Positions 14,071 through 23,100 of a stretch of 32,209 nt of DNA are shown here, in pieces. Below the pieces are notes generated by a model. The model was not told where the DNA came from and did no database searches. It saw nothing but the letters and a program-made list of their open reading frames with translations. Source of the stretch: Acidobacteriota bacterium (GTDB taxonomy: Bacteria > Acidobacteriota > Thermoanaerobaculia > UBA5066); the NCBI GenBank assembly GCA_008363385.1, contig RHKY01000071.1:1-32209 (forward strand), written 5' to 3'. Positions within the stretch are counted from its first letter, which is position 1. Each line of letters begins with the position of its first letter. Both the position numbers and the translations under genes were made by a program.

Positions 14071-14519
14071 CGAGGGAGCGGGCCGGACCGGACAGGGGAG
14101 CCGGGAGCGGGCCGGAGGCGAAGGTCGTCACCGGGCGGCTCCACAGGGCCCAGCGGGGGCGCCGGAAGCGCTTCGAGTCGGCACCACCCCCTCCGCCCGA
14201 GCGGCGGCCAGCTCGGGTCGCGCTGCAGCTCGCTCTCGCCCATGAGGTCCAGCGGGCCATCGACCGGGGGGAGCTGAAGGACCAGGCGGATGCGGCGAGG
14301 AGGCTGGGGCTGACGCGAGCGCGGCTGACACAGCTGCTTGACCTCACGCTGCTGGCGCCGGACATCGAGGAGCGAGTCCTCCTCCTGGAGGCAGTGAACG
14401 GGGTGGAGCCGATCACCGAGCGGGGTCTGCGGCACGTACCGCGGGCGCGAATCTGGCAGGAACAACTAGCGAGGTTCGTCCTCGTTAGCCACGGCGGAAA
14501 GGAACCCGAGGGTCAGTAG
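14067..14519 (+). CDS. HTH protein of the recombinase operon, 150 aa
   Basis: GTG at 14067 overlaps the recombinase stop (GTGA), which fixes the start. The longer frame beginning at 13797 lies inside the recombinase gene. After a basic N-terminal region the protein has helices ALQLALAHEVQRAIDRGELK and then a KorB/ParB-like helix-turn-helix (about residues 71-95: DQADAARRLGLTRARLTQLL). The end reads RHVPRARIWQEQLARF. Small HTH genes of this kind follow DUF2924-recombinase pairs in many bacteria. It may regulate the operon or act as a directionality factor. Confidence 0.75.
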   Translation: MTRERAGPDRGAGSGPEAKVVTGRLHRAQRGRRKRFESAPPPPPERRPARVALQLALAHEVQRAIDRGELKDQADAARRLGLTRARLTQLLDLTLLAPDIEERVLLLEAVNGVEPITERGLRHVPRARIWQEQLARFVLVSHGGKEPEGQ

Positions 14520-14567
14520 TCGACTGCTAATGGGCCGGGACGGCAGTGCGGAGAGATGCGACGCCCC

Positions 14568-14585
14568 CAACGCGTGAAAGCGTTG
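14568..14585. terminator. Hairpin between convergent genes
   Basis: CAACGC and GCGTTG flank the loop GTGAAA as a perfect 6-bp stem, in the 84-bp gap between the plus-strand HTH gene and the minus-strand methylase gene. The position suits a bidirectional terminator, but there is no T-run on either side. Confidence 0.4.
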
Positions 14586-14603
14586 TCAGGACGCTTCAGG
14601 CAG

Positions 14604-17600
14604 TCACGGAAGACCGAGCTCTTCACGGGTGAAGGCGTCGCCGATGACCCGTTCGACCGCAGCATCAAGTGCCGGACGAAGTCGCACGAGCGCGGCGAGC
14701 CGCTGCACCATTCCCCGAAAGAAATCCACCTCCTCCAGTGACAGCATCCGACCGCCGATTCGCTCGATGTGGCGGTAGCCGAGCCACTTCTTCAAGACTG
14801 GATAGCCACCGAGCTCGTACTGCCACACCTCTACGGGAACCCCGGAGAAGGCTGCGACCTCGTTGATGGCGATTCTGCCAAGCGACTCGCCTGGGTGGAC
14901 CTCGAAACGCCCAGCCGCTGACCCGTGATAGGACACTGTCACCCCGAGGTCCTCCTTGCGGAGCTTCCTTTTGTTGAATCCGTGCATCGCACCGACTCTC
15001 GCCGCATCTCTTCCGAGGACCTCGCGGATCACCTTAGAGGCCGGAGTCGCAGGATCCAGCAGCACGGCAACCTTCTCGCCGAGCTCTGCCGCCTCGGCAA
15101 GCGACTCGAGTTTCCTGGGAATCGGTAGATTCGCGTAGCCCTCACGCAGGGCTCTCTCGTTTTCGTGCTCGAACGACGGCGCGTGTAGGACGCAAAGCGC
15201 GAGATGGAAGAGTCGCCCGACGAGTGCGACAGCATCTGCGCCGTGAAGGTCGCCTCGCAGTTTCCAGACCTGCTTCAGCGCCGACCAGACAGGCTTGGCG
15301 AGGTTCGCATGCGTCGTCATTTCGGTCGCAGCAAACAGATCGCCTCGTCCAACGAGTATGTCGCGAACCGCACGCGGGAAGCAGACGGAGCCCCGGTCAT
15401 GATGGTGGAGATCGACGAGCGTCGTCGCCAGTACCGGTCTTGTCTCGCTCACCTTCCGCGCCTGGGGCACTACGACCATGAATGCGTTCCCGGCGAGACT
15501 AGCGAAGAACTCTCGGCGTGGTTCGTTGAGGAGCTTCGCTTCGGTTTCGAGGTAAATCCAGCGCAGATCGAGGGGGAACAAGAGATAGGGGACCAGGCGG
15601 TCCTCGCGAAAGCGATCGGGTCCGTGGAGCTTGTTCCAGACGGCACGCGGCTCGTAGCGCGCCCGCGGCTCGGCGAGCTGAGGGATGCGTCTGCCTACAT
15701 CCTCGAACGTCTCGGCGGTGTAGTAGTCACGCATTCTCGCGGCCAGCACGTCTCGGCTCATGTCCACCACGGATCCATCGATCCCGCGGTTTGGGTTCAC
15801 GCCCTGGAATGAAGCGGGAAAGAGCTCGTCGACCGCCGGCCATGAATCGTATCCGGCCTCAGCCGACGAAGGCGTCAGGATGAAGCGGTTCGCCGCGGTT
15901 GGACGCGTTCGGTCATAACCGGGTCCTCCCGACGAGTCGTCCCGAAGCAATGCGCTCCGCTTGTCGGCGGCCTTTCCCCAAAAGTCGCGGTAGTTCGCAG
16001 TCGCGAGCTCCTCCCGGGCACCTCGTCGCTTCAGGTATGTAGTGATGCACGTTCCCACCTGAATCCCGCGCGCGTCTTGCTCCGTCGTGAAGATGCTCTG
16101 ATCCGCCGCGCCCGCTCCCGGGAGTCCCTTTGGCACGACCTTGCCAGTCCTGTACTTGTCACCATTGAGGTTGTCTACCCAAATCTCATCGAAGCTTCGG
16201 AGAAGCGACTCGCGCATGAGGGGATGAGACCTGCCGGCAAGGAAGGACGAGTTGGAGATGAACGACACGACGCCGAACTGCGCGTGCTCGCCGATCCGCT
16301 TCTCCGCCAGACGAATAAAGCGAATGTAGAGATCGTCCAGGAGCTGCTTCCTGATTCCAAAGCGCTCAAAGAGGGCGCTCGATCCGATCTGCTTGCCCTC
16401 GGGGTCACGCCGGATTCCTTTGTAATGATCGACGAGGTCGGCCTCCTCCCGTATCGCTGCGCCGGCAAAGCGGTTGTATGGCGGGTTGCCGAGGATCACG
16501 ATGATAGGGGTCTCCCGCTTCACCCTTCGCGCCGCCTCGTGTTCCTGTTTCAGCTCTGGGAAGTTCAGCTTGATGTTCTCGGGGCCGTCCCAACCAGTTA
16601 GAGCGTTGGTCAGGAACACGGCTGGGCGGTCGCTCTTTCTCGGCTCGGCTCCTATGTCGGCCAAGAGAACGTACAGCTGGAGCTGAGTCATCACAAACGG
16701 AGCGGTGAGGATCTCAAAACCGATGAAGCGCCGGCAAAGCGCGTCGAGCACGCGCGTCGCAAGGAGAGATCCCTCGCCGTCGTTGCGCAGCTGCTTCACA
16801 AGCGAACGAGTCACTTCGATCAGGTAAGCCCCGGTGCCGCAGCACGGGTCCAGCACGACCACGCGTTCATCGGCGAATCCCCGCGGGCAGTTAAGCTCCT
16901 TGCGGAGCAGCCGATCGATCCGCTGAACCTGGTAGCGAACTACTTCAGGCGGCGTGTACCAGACGCCGAGAGCCTTCCTGAGTTCCGGATCGAAGGCCTC
17001 CAGGAACGGCTCGTAGAAGTAAGTGATGGCGCTGGCCTCAGTCTGCTGGCCGTCTATGACGCTCGGAATGTGAAAGCGCCGGAAGAAGGAATCACGGTCG
17101 ACTCGGCGCAACGTCTCGGCCGCGCGATCCAGGTGGACTGCAAGATGCAGCTCCTCCAGCCGCTTCGGATGACGGAACTCGTAGAAGAGCTCGCCTAGGA
17201 ACGGGATCTTGAGATAGCGGTCGATTCTGTCTAGGGAAAACGATGTTCCATCGTTCTCGCGGTGCCAGATTGTCCACCCCGCGAACAGCGCGTAGAAGGC
17301 GGTCTGAATCAGGGACGAGCGAAAGAACTCTAGCCCCTCCGCGCCTTCGAACGACAGGCCGAGCGCGGCACCGTAGTCGTCAAGGAGAGCTTGGACCGCG
17401 TCGAACTTGTGTGGCAGAGCCGCCTTCGCAGATCGCGCCTGCGCAGCAAGAACACGCGCGAGGACCTCGGGCTCGGCGATCGGCGCGAACTCCGTGACCG
17501 CCCGCTCTACGAGATTACCGAGGAGGGCGCAGCGCTCAGGCAGGACGGATCGTCGCTCGCGGAACGCACGGTCGTTCACCCAGAGGTCGACCGTCATCAG

Positions 17601-18041
17601 CAGGACGCGCTTCGACGGCGGCACCGCTGTCCGATCCCTCTTGGTGCCCGGCGTGGTCGCCAGCAGCCCGAAGGACTTGATGTTGCAGAGGATCACGACA
17701 CCCGTCTGGGCGAGGTATCTCCCGACTTGGTCCCCCTGCTTCGTGGACATCGCCAGCTCTTCGAGATCCGCCGCGGGCGTCTTCACCTCGCCGGCTACCG
17801 CGAGGAACGAACCATCGCCACCGTAGAGCGCGACGTCCGGCTTGTCGGTGCCTCCTCCTGACCGCTCCTCGCTCGTGGCGACCCGCACCTTGTAGGTGAG
17901 GCCACGAGACAGAAGAACCGCCGTCAGCAGGTTTCGAATCGCCGGGTAGTAGGTCTCTTCGGTAGTTGTCGACGAGCGGGTCAACTCGACGACCTCTTGT
18001 GTGTACTGACGTGCCGCGGCGTCGAGTTTCTCCCCAGCCAG
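14604..18041 (-). CDS. Single-chain restriction-modification protein (type IIG/ISP-like)
   Basis: This is a protein of about 1145 aa. The N-terminus has a PD-(D/E)XK nuclease pattern: DKPDVALY (Asp69) then GEVKT (Glu85, Lys87). A helical spacer follows, then WYTPPEVVRYQ and an N6-adenine methylase with motif I LDPCCGTGAYL (about 397-407) and motif IV GNPPYNRF (about 518-525). The C-terminal target-recognition region contains VEVWQYELGGYPVLKKWLGY, which I associate with type ISP enzymes. There is no SF2 helicase between nuclease and methylase, unlike LlaGI-type ISP enzymes of about 1570 aa, so the organisation is closer to type IIG/IIL. I prefer a CTG start at 18041 because of the Shine-Dalgarno at 18044-18053. 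The alternative is TTG at 17984. The conserved-looking N-terminal helix begins before the TTG. Confidence 0.85.
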   Translation of the reverse strand: MAGEKLDAAARQYTQEVVELTRSSTTTEETYYPAIRNLLTAVLLSRGLTYKVRVATSEERSGGGTDKPDVALYGGDGSFLAVAGEVKTPAADLEELAMSTKQGDQVGRYLAQTGVVILCNIKSFGLLATTPGTKRDRTAVPPSKRVLLMTVDLWVNDRAFRERRSVLPERCALLGNLVERAVTEFAPIAEPEVLARVLAAQARSAKAALPHKFDAVQALLDDYGAALGLSFEGAEGLEFFRSSLIQTAFYALFAGWTIWHRENDGTSFSLDRIDRYLKIPFLGELFYEFRHPKRLEELHLAVHLDRAAETLRRVDRDSFFRRFHIPSVIDGQQTEASAITYFYEPFLEAFDPELRKALGVWYTPPEVVRYQVQRIDRLLRKELNCPRGFADERVVVLDPCCGTGAYLIEVTRSLVKQLRNDGEGSLLATRVLDALCRRFIGFEILTAPFVMTQLQLYVLLADIGAEPRKSDRPAVFLTNALTGWDGPENIKLNFPELKQEHEAARRVKRETPIIVILGNPPYNRFAGAAIREEADLVDHYKGIRRDPEGKQIGSSALFERFGIRKQLLDDLYIRFIRLAEKRIGEHAQFGVVSFISNSSFLAGRSHPLMRESLLRSFDEIWVDNLNGDKYRTGKVVPKGLPGAGAADQSIFTTEQDARGIQVGTCITTYLKRRGAREELATANYRDFWGKAADKRSALLRDDSSGGPGYDRTRPTAANRFILTPSSAEAGYDSWPAVDELFPASFQGVNPNRGIDGSVVDMSRDVLAARMRDYYTAETFEDVGRRIPQLAEPRARYEPRAVWNKLHGPDRFREDRLVPYLLFPLDLRWIYLETEAKLLNEPRREFFASLAGNAFMVVVPQARKVSETRPVLATTLVDLHHHDRGSVCFPRAVRDILVGRGDLFAATEMTTHANLAKPVWSALKQVWKLRGDLHGADAVALVGRLFHLALCVLHAPSFEHENERALREGYANLPIPRKLESLAEAAELGEKVAVLLDPATPASKVIREVLGRDAARVGAMHGFNKRKLRKEDLGVTVSYHGSAAGRFEVHPGESLGRIAINEVAAFSGVPVEVWQYELGGYPVLKKWLGYRHIERIGGRMLSLEEVDFFRGMVQRLAALVRLRPALDAAVERVIGDAFTREELGLP

Positions 18042-18043
18042 GA

Positions 18044-18053
18044 GATCACCTCC
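18044..18053 (-). promoter_or_regulatory. Ten-base Shine-Dalgarno that points to a CTG start
   Basis: The minus strand reads GGAGGTGATC, a complete complement to the 16S rRNA 3' end. Seven bases after GGAGG comes CTG (18041-18039), in frame with the restriction-modification gene. No ATG, GTG or TTG lies between the upstream in-frame stop and the TTG at 17984. Confidence 0.6.
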
Positions 18054-18167
18054 AATAAGAGCTGACCAAGATTAAGCGAAGTGCGTTCCTCAACCTAGCG
18101 CACGCCCCGCGAAGGTACCGAGCAAGCGTTCCAAGCCTCCCCGGCAAGAACCTGGCGGACCCTCGAC

Positions 18168-18827
18168 CTAGTACCAGATGGCCACATCGCGCCCCCTGAG
18201 GCGCTGTGGCGGGTCCGGGAGGGGAGTGGCTCGCCCCGCCGCCTTCCGGAGAGCCGTCCACGCGGCCGCCGCTGCATCGAGAACATCGTCAGGGTGGCCT
18301 CCGGCCGCTTCCTCCAACGTTTTCGGGAGCACGATGCCCTGCGCTGCAAGCAGGTCGATTCGTCTCCAGAGTCCGTTCCACGATTTCTTTGATGGCAGAG
18401 TCCCGCCAGCCATCTCAGAGAACGAAACCTCAGGGTGCACCTCGAAGACCCGGGCGTCGAGCAGCTGGCTGTCATTCACTTGGAGAATCTTGTCCCTGAT
18501 CCCGAAGACCTGGCGAGAGGGCATTTGCCCGGGCGCTGCGAGCCGTCGAGCGGTGTCGTAGTCGGAGGCTTCGATGACTCGGCGAGTGGGGACGGTGAAC
18601 ACCGTGGACGCGCGCCCTTTGAGGCGCCCCCTCGCGAGGGTGTCAGCCTGGCGGCGACCGGCATCAGGGAGTCCTATGGGGATGTCGATTCCGATGAAGT
18701 CGACTCCACCTAGACTCTTGAGAGCCGCCTCGAAATCCGCGAAGGTCCTGATCTCTGGGCCCGCGCCGTCCATGAGCACGACCGCAAGCCAGCCGCTGCT
18801 CGTTCCATCGATCCCGGCCACTCTCAT
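18168..18827 (-). CDS. DUF429 family protein
   Basis: This 219-aa protein starts at ATG 18827, with AAGG six bases upstream. The family signature is seen in VAGIDGTSSGWLAVVLMDG at the N-terminus (RNase H-like first strand with Asp), FIGIDIPIGLPD (about 44-55) and the downstream FEVHPEVSF and HPDDVLDAAAAAWTAL. DUF429 proteins have an RNase H-like fold and are predicted nucleases of unknown biological role, frequently found near accessory or defence genes. It is separated from the restriction-modification gene by 126 bp without a strong terminator, so co-transcription is possible but not shown. Confidence 0.85.
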   Translation of the reverse strand: MRVAGIDGTSSGWLAVVLMDGAGPEIRTFADFEAALKSLGGVDFIGIDIPIGLPDAGRRQADTLARGRLKGRASTVFTVPTRRVIEASDYDTARRLAAPGQMPSRQVFGIRDKILQVNDSQLLDARVFEVHPEVSFSEMAGGTLPSKKSWNGLWRRIDLLAAQGIVLPKTLEEAAGGHPDDVLDAAAAAWTALRKAAGRATPLPDPPQRLRGRDVAIWY

Positions 18828-19114
18828 GGTTGCCTTCCTGCCGTTCTTCCGCTCTCTTTCCGAGTCAGCTTACAGGCGAGGGGGCCGCGGCCAACGGCTC
18901 GATTCCTGCGCGGTTAACCGTGCGGCCCGCTGTTTGTCGGAGCTGTTAACCGCTCTCAGCCGCTCTCTCCCCGGACGGGCCTTCTGAGAGCGGTCGAGAC
19001 GTCCCAGGAGGGTGCCCCGACGCCGATCCGCGTTCTCTGTATCGAGCGGGTGAACGCAGACCGGCACGACCCGCGTCGCGGAAACCCTTCGTTCTGTGGC
19101 CCTTGAAACGCGAA

Positions 19115-19138
19115 ACCCCGGGAACATCGTCCCGGGGT
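19115..19138. terminator. Strong GC hairpin, terminator-like
   Basis: ACCCCGGGA and TCCCGGGGT form a perfect 9-bp stem around the loop ACATCG. On the minus strand the stem is followed by TTTCGCG, a weak T-tract, so it could stop minus-strand transcription before the DUF429 gene. It may also be a repeated extragenic palindrome. Confidence 0.45.
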
Positions 19139-19410
19139 CTCAGTTAACCGCTCACTCGGGCTGAGTTCGCGGGGAGGATCAAGTGGCTCCGCATTCGCTC
19201 GGCCACGCGAACTCCGTTCTCCGCGCGGGCGGTGGAGATTCAACTCGTTCTCGGGGCGAAAGGTCTTCTCCAGAAAGGAGTTGGCGCTTGCCCGAAGCAC
19301 GATCGGAAGGACGCACCCCCAAAGCGACGGCCTCTCGCCGCGAGTGCGACGGGATGGCGACGCCGGCTGCAACGCCCTAGTCCGGAGCCGTCGTGCCAAG
19401 CGGCGCTGCG

Positions 19411-19427
19411 CGCGGCCTCTGGCCGCG
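19411..19427. repeat. 7-bp stem palindrome in GC-rich DNA
   Basis: CGCGGCC and GGCCGCG flank the loop TCT. This is a perfect short hairpin with no T-run. It sits in a segment of very high GC without a gene. Significance is unknown. Confidence 0.3.
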
Positions 19428-19830
19428 GGCCCTCATTGCGTGGCGCTCGCCGTGGCCCCGCGGGTCGCCACGCGGCCCGCGCCGCGCGCCCGCCGCGCTG
19501 GAGACCGACACACGAGGAAGGATCGAACTCCACCTCGGCGGCTAACCCGTCGACTGTCATGCAGGTGCCGGCGAGGTCGGCGGCGGTCGGCGGCGGCTGG
19601 CAGCGAAAGAGAGGAAAGCTGCGGCGCCGCGCCAGTTCCGGCCCCGTAGTCGTCGTCGACAATCCGGGACCACTTCACGCCCCGGTGCGAGGGTCATGGC
19701 GCGGACACCGTCCGCGCCCCTCGCGGCCCGCATGCCGGGGCTTCACTTCGCGCCCGTGCCGGGCCAGTAGGCCGGCGCGCTCAGCTGGCTCATGGCCTGG
19801 AGCACGCAGACACCGCTCCATAACGTTACG

Positions 19831-20169
19831 TCAGACGTCATGGCTACCTCGCGGCATCGAGGGCGGGCTGTGGAGGACGTACTTCAGAAAGTACGCGATT
19901 TGGCCGAACGGACCTGCAACGAAGACGACTACAGCCCAGAGGGTCTTCGTCTCTTTCGAGAGGGCCAGATTTCGAGCGATCAGCCACTCGTAGTAAGCCA
20001 GAACGAGAGTCGAGAACGCGAGCACGAACGCACTTGTGCGGGTCACAATGTCGAAGGACATCCACTTCTCGTCAGACCCGAATACAAGCAGGACTACGAA
20101 GGCAACGGGCACGGCCGTCGCTATGAGGAGGCTCAGACGGCCAAGCATGGAAACTGGACGACCGGTCAT
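19831..20169 (-). CDS. Three-helix membrane protein, candidate immunity protein for the Rhs tip
   Basis: ATG at 20169 overlaps the stop of the Rhs gene (ATGA) with GGTGGAG upstream, which sets the start. The longer frame to 20268 lies in the Rhs coding region. The 112-aa protein has three hydrophobic helices: LSLLIATAVPVAFVVLLVFG (about 12-31), AFVLAFSTLVLAYYEWLIA (about 52-70) and LWAVVVFVAGPFGQIAYFL (about 81-99). Small genes directly after an Rhs toxin tip usually encode its immunity protein, and membrane-embedded immunity proteins pair with toxins that act at the membrane or in the periplasm. I do not recognise the family, so the assignment rests on position and topology. Confidence 0.6.
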   Translation of the reverse strand: MTGRPVSMLGRLSLLIATAVPVAFVVLLVFGSDEKWMSFDIVTRTSAFVLAFSTLVLAYYEWLIARNLALSKETKTLWAVVVFVAGPFGQIAYFLKYVLHSPPSMPRGSHDV

Positions 20170-23100
20170 CGCTCCACCCTTTCGAACTGGCAAGAAGTCC
20201 GAGCCCATCCGCCCTTCCACGACAGGCTGACTCCGAAATTGACCGTGATGCCGCCGGTGGTGCCGCACTCACCATAGTCGATTGCCAACGGCCCCCAGCT
20301 CAACGTCGCCCCCTTCGTTGGACTTGCGAAGAGGTCCTGCGAATTACAGCCACATGCTCCGGTCTTGAATGGGGTGGAGCCGCCAAACCCGAGCCCACCC
20401 CCGATGTAGAGTCCTTCCAGTCTGCACTTCGACTTGAGTCGAACAGTCTTCGGGCTGTCCAGGCATGTCGCCGTACCCCATGCGATCGACCGTCCCTCGA
20501 TCACTGCGATCGTGGCAACAGGAAGCAGATTCAGCGCCCACTTCCCAGAAGGGCACTCGTCGCACGCCGCGCATAGCCCAAGAACATCCGACTTCACAGT
20601 CGGAGCAGCTTCGGCATAGGAATAGAGGTTGCCGGGAGCCTGTCCTCCGACCGCACGTGTAGTGGCCTGCAGCCCGATCGGGTCCGGCTGGGAGTAGATT
20701 CCCCACGCCGGCAGGTACCATCGGAAGATGTTGTAGTACCTCCCCCGGAGTGGGGTGGTCCCGTCCTCCTGCTCCTGCCCCGGGTACCGAAGGATCCGGC
20801 GGGGGGGCATCCCCCTTTCGTAGAGCGGTACATAGAGGCGGCCATAAGGTTCGAGCTGCAGGTGGAAGGCCATCAGGCCCGACGAGCTGGTGCCGACGAC
20901 GGGCGTCCCGAGGGTGTCCGTGGCATACCACTCCGTAGTCCCTCCGCCGAAGGCGACGTGCGCCACGGGCGTCTCACCGAACCAGATGTAGTCATCGACC
21001 GGCGTGGGGGTCTCGGACGTGGAGTTCGTCTCCGAGAGCAGACGCATCTCGGGCGTGTAGAAGAAGTGCCGGTAGAGCGCCGGCGGGCCCGACACAACCC
21101 GCGTGCGCCGCAGCCCGGTGCCGTCATAGGAGTAGCTTGGGCCCGGCATGACCTTCGCGAGGTGATTCCGCGTCGAGTAGCCGAGGGTCAGCGAGCCGAT
21201 CTCCGTGGTGTTTCCAGCGGCGTCGTACGCGACCGAGGTCGGGGTTCCGTCTTCCGTCACCGACGTCAGGAGGGGTGTCGTGCCGGCGTACGCGAAGGTG
21301 GCCGTTCGGGATGCGCCGAGCCGCAGGGTCAGCATGTTCCCCATGGCGTCGTAAGTGTAGCCGTTTGTCGAGTCGTTTCCCCAGAGGTTCGGGGCTTTGG
21401 CGGTCGTCAGCCGGTTCAGATCGTCGTAGGCGAAGGTGCGGGCTCCGAACCCGCTCACGCTCTCCGTGATCGAGGTCGTGTTGCCCGCCGCGTCCGGCGT
21501 AAGCGTCTGGTCGAAGAGGACGGGGCCGGACGGCGTCCGCTCGAGCTTGTTTCCGATGGGCCGATAGGACGCGTCGTAGGTGATGGTCTGAAGCGTGCCG
21601 TTCGACATCTGAAGCGTCCGCCGGGGGCCGAAGGGAGCGTAGGTCGCCGAGTCAACGTAGGGCTGGGCGGCAGGCGCCGAGGCGGCCGCAGATAGCGGCC
21701 GGTCCGCGAAGTCGTAGGTGGTTTCGACCACTCGGCCCGACGGGAACGTAACGCGCGTGCGGTTGCCGTTGGCGTCGTAGCCGTACCCCTGAAGATAGGG
21801 GTTGTAGGAAACGCTCCTGTTCTCCTGCCGGAGGAGCCCTCGGCGCTCGTAGAGGTAGAGGACTGAGCCGGTCGGGTCGGTCATGGTGTTCAGACGTCCG
21901 CGCCCGTAGCCCTCCTTGTCGTCGTACGTGTACGTCACGATCTCCGTCGTGGAGCCGGACCGCGTCGACGTGCTCGAAGTGATTCGCCCCGCGGCATCGT
22001 AGGTCCGCGTCGTCGTAGCGCTAGTAGCGTCGGTAGAGGTCAGCAGGTTGCCGCCCAGGTCGTAGGTGTAGGTCGTCGTGCCGGTGACCGGACTGACCTG
22101 CTGGCGGAGGCGGCCGAAGTCGTCGAAGGCGTACGTCGTGGAGTTTGTATTCGGATCCGTGACGCCCGTGAGGTTGTCGTGGGCGTCATAGGAGTAGCTG
22201 GTAAGGAGTGCCGCCCCGCCGACAATGGGCTGCAGCTGCGTGACGGACGTGAGCCGGTGTCGTTCATCGTACCCGTAGATGACGTTCGGATCGACGTGGC
22301 GCTCGTCGCGGACCTTCCAGAGGAGCCCGTCGGTGTCATACGTGTACGAGAGGCTCGATGCATCGGGGTGGGTCACCTGCCAGAGCCGTGCCTTCGTGTC
22401 GTACACGAAGCTCTCCGTTCGCGCCGTGGTCCAGGACGCGCAGGGGGATGCCGGGACGTCGCAGCTCTGGGCGTTCTCTGTGATCGTGTGCCCCATGTCG
22501 TCCAGGACGTACTGGAGCCTCTCGACCTGGTTGGAGGAGAAGTCGAGGCGAGTGGTGGTGAGGAGCCGGCTGGTGCCGTCCTCGTATCCATAGGAGATGA
22601 CGTTGCCGCGGGGGAGAGTCGTCGACGTGAGGCGGTCCCGCCCGTCGAAGGCGTACATCGTGACGTAGTCAGGCGGCTCAGTCGGGTCGTCCACAGGCTT
22701 GCGTGAGATGTGGTTCGTCACCCTACCTTGCCCATCGGTCACGAGATCAGTCTGGACGCTGTTGGGGTCGACGGTATGACGGGCTGTGCCGAAGTCGTCG
22801 TAGTCGTCGAAGGTGGTGACGTTGCCGGCGGGGTCCGTAACGCGGAAGAGCCGCCCCCGGCGCGGAAGCGTGTCGCCCGTGGCGTAGGACTCGTAGTTCG
22901 TTACGTCCACGACGTCGGTCCTCGGGCCGTCCACCGAGAGGAGCCGGTGGGCCGCGTCGAAGGTGGTCGTGGAGGTGTACGTCGTCGGCGAGACGTCGGC
23001 GGGGTCGAGGTACCCGGACTCGACCCGGGTCAGTACGGTCTCTCCGCCGCTCCAGCTCCACGTGGTCGACCTCGTGGCCGGCGAGGCCTTGACGACCGAG

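Larger units (their letters stand above)
18828..19830. other. About 1 kb without a supported gene
   Basis: Open frames here are Arg/Ala/Pro-rich and overlap one another on both strands, and none shows a motif I trust. The minus-strand frame 19240-19662 has a short plausible stretch (CMTVDGLAAEVEFDPSSC) but no ribosome-binding site and a low-complexity remainder. Two strong hairpins are present, at 19115-19138 and 19411-19427. A small run of GGTCGGCGGC repeats occurs near 19570-19600. The segment may be eroded or intergenic. Confidence 0.4.

Noticed and set aside
15204-15812. Plus-strand frame inside the restriction-modification gene
   Set aside because: The minus strand carries the methylase and C-terminal domains there. 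The frame has no own motif or ribosome-binding site.
19520-19532. tRNA T-loop-like string GGATCGAACTCC
   Set aside because: No cloverleaf with acceptor and anticodon arms can be built around it.
19240-19662. Minus-strand 140-aa frame in the gene-poor region
   Set aside because: Only a short stretch looks natural. It has no ribosome-binding site and no motif.
20862-21695. Plus-strand Arg/Gly-rich frame inside the Rhs region
   Set aside because: Antisense shadow of YD-repeat coding sequence.
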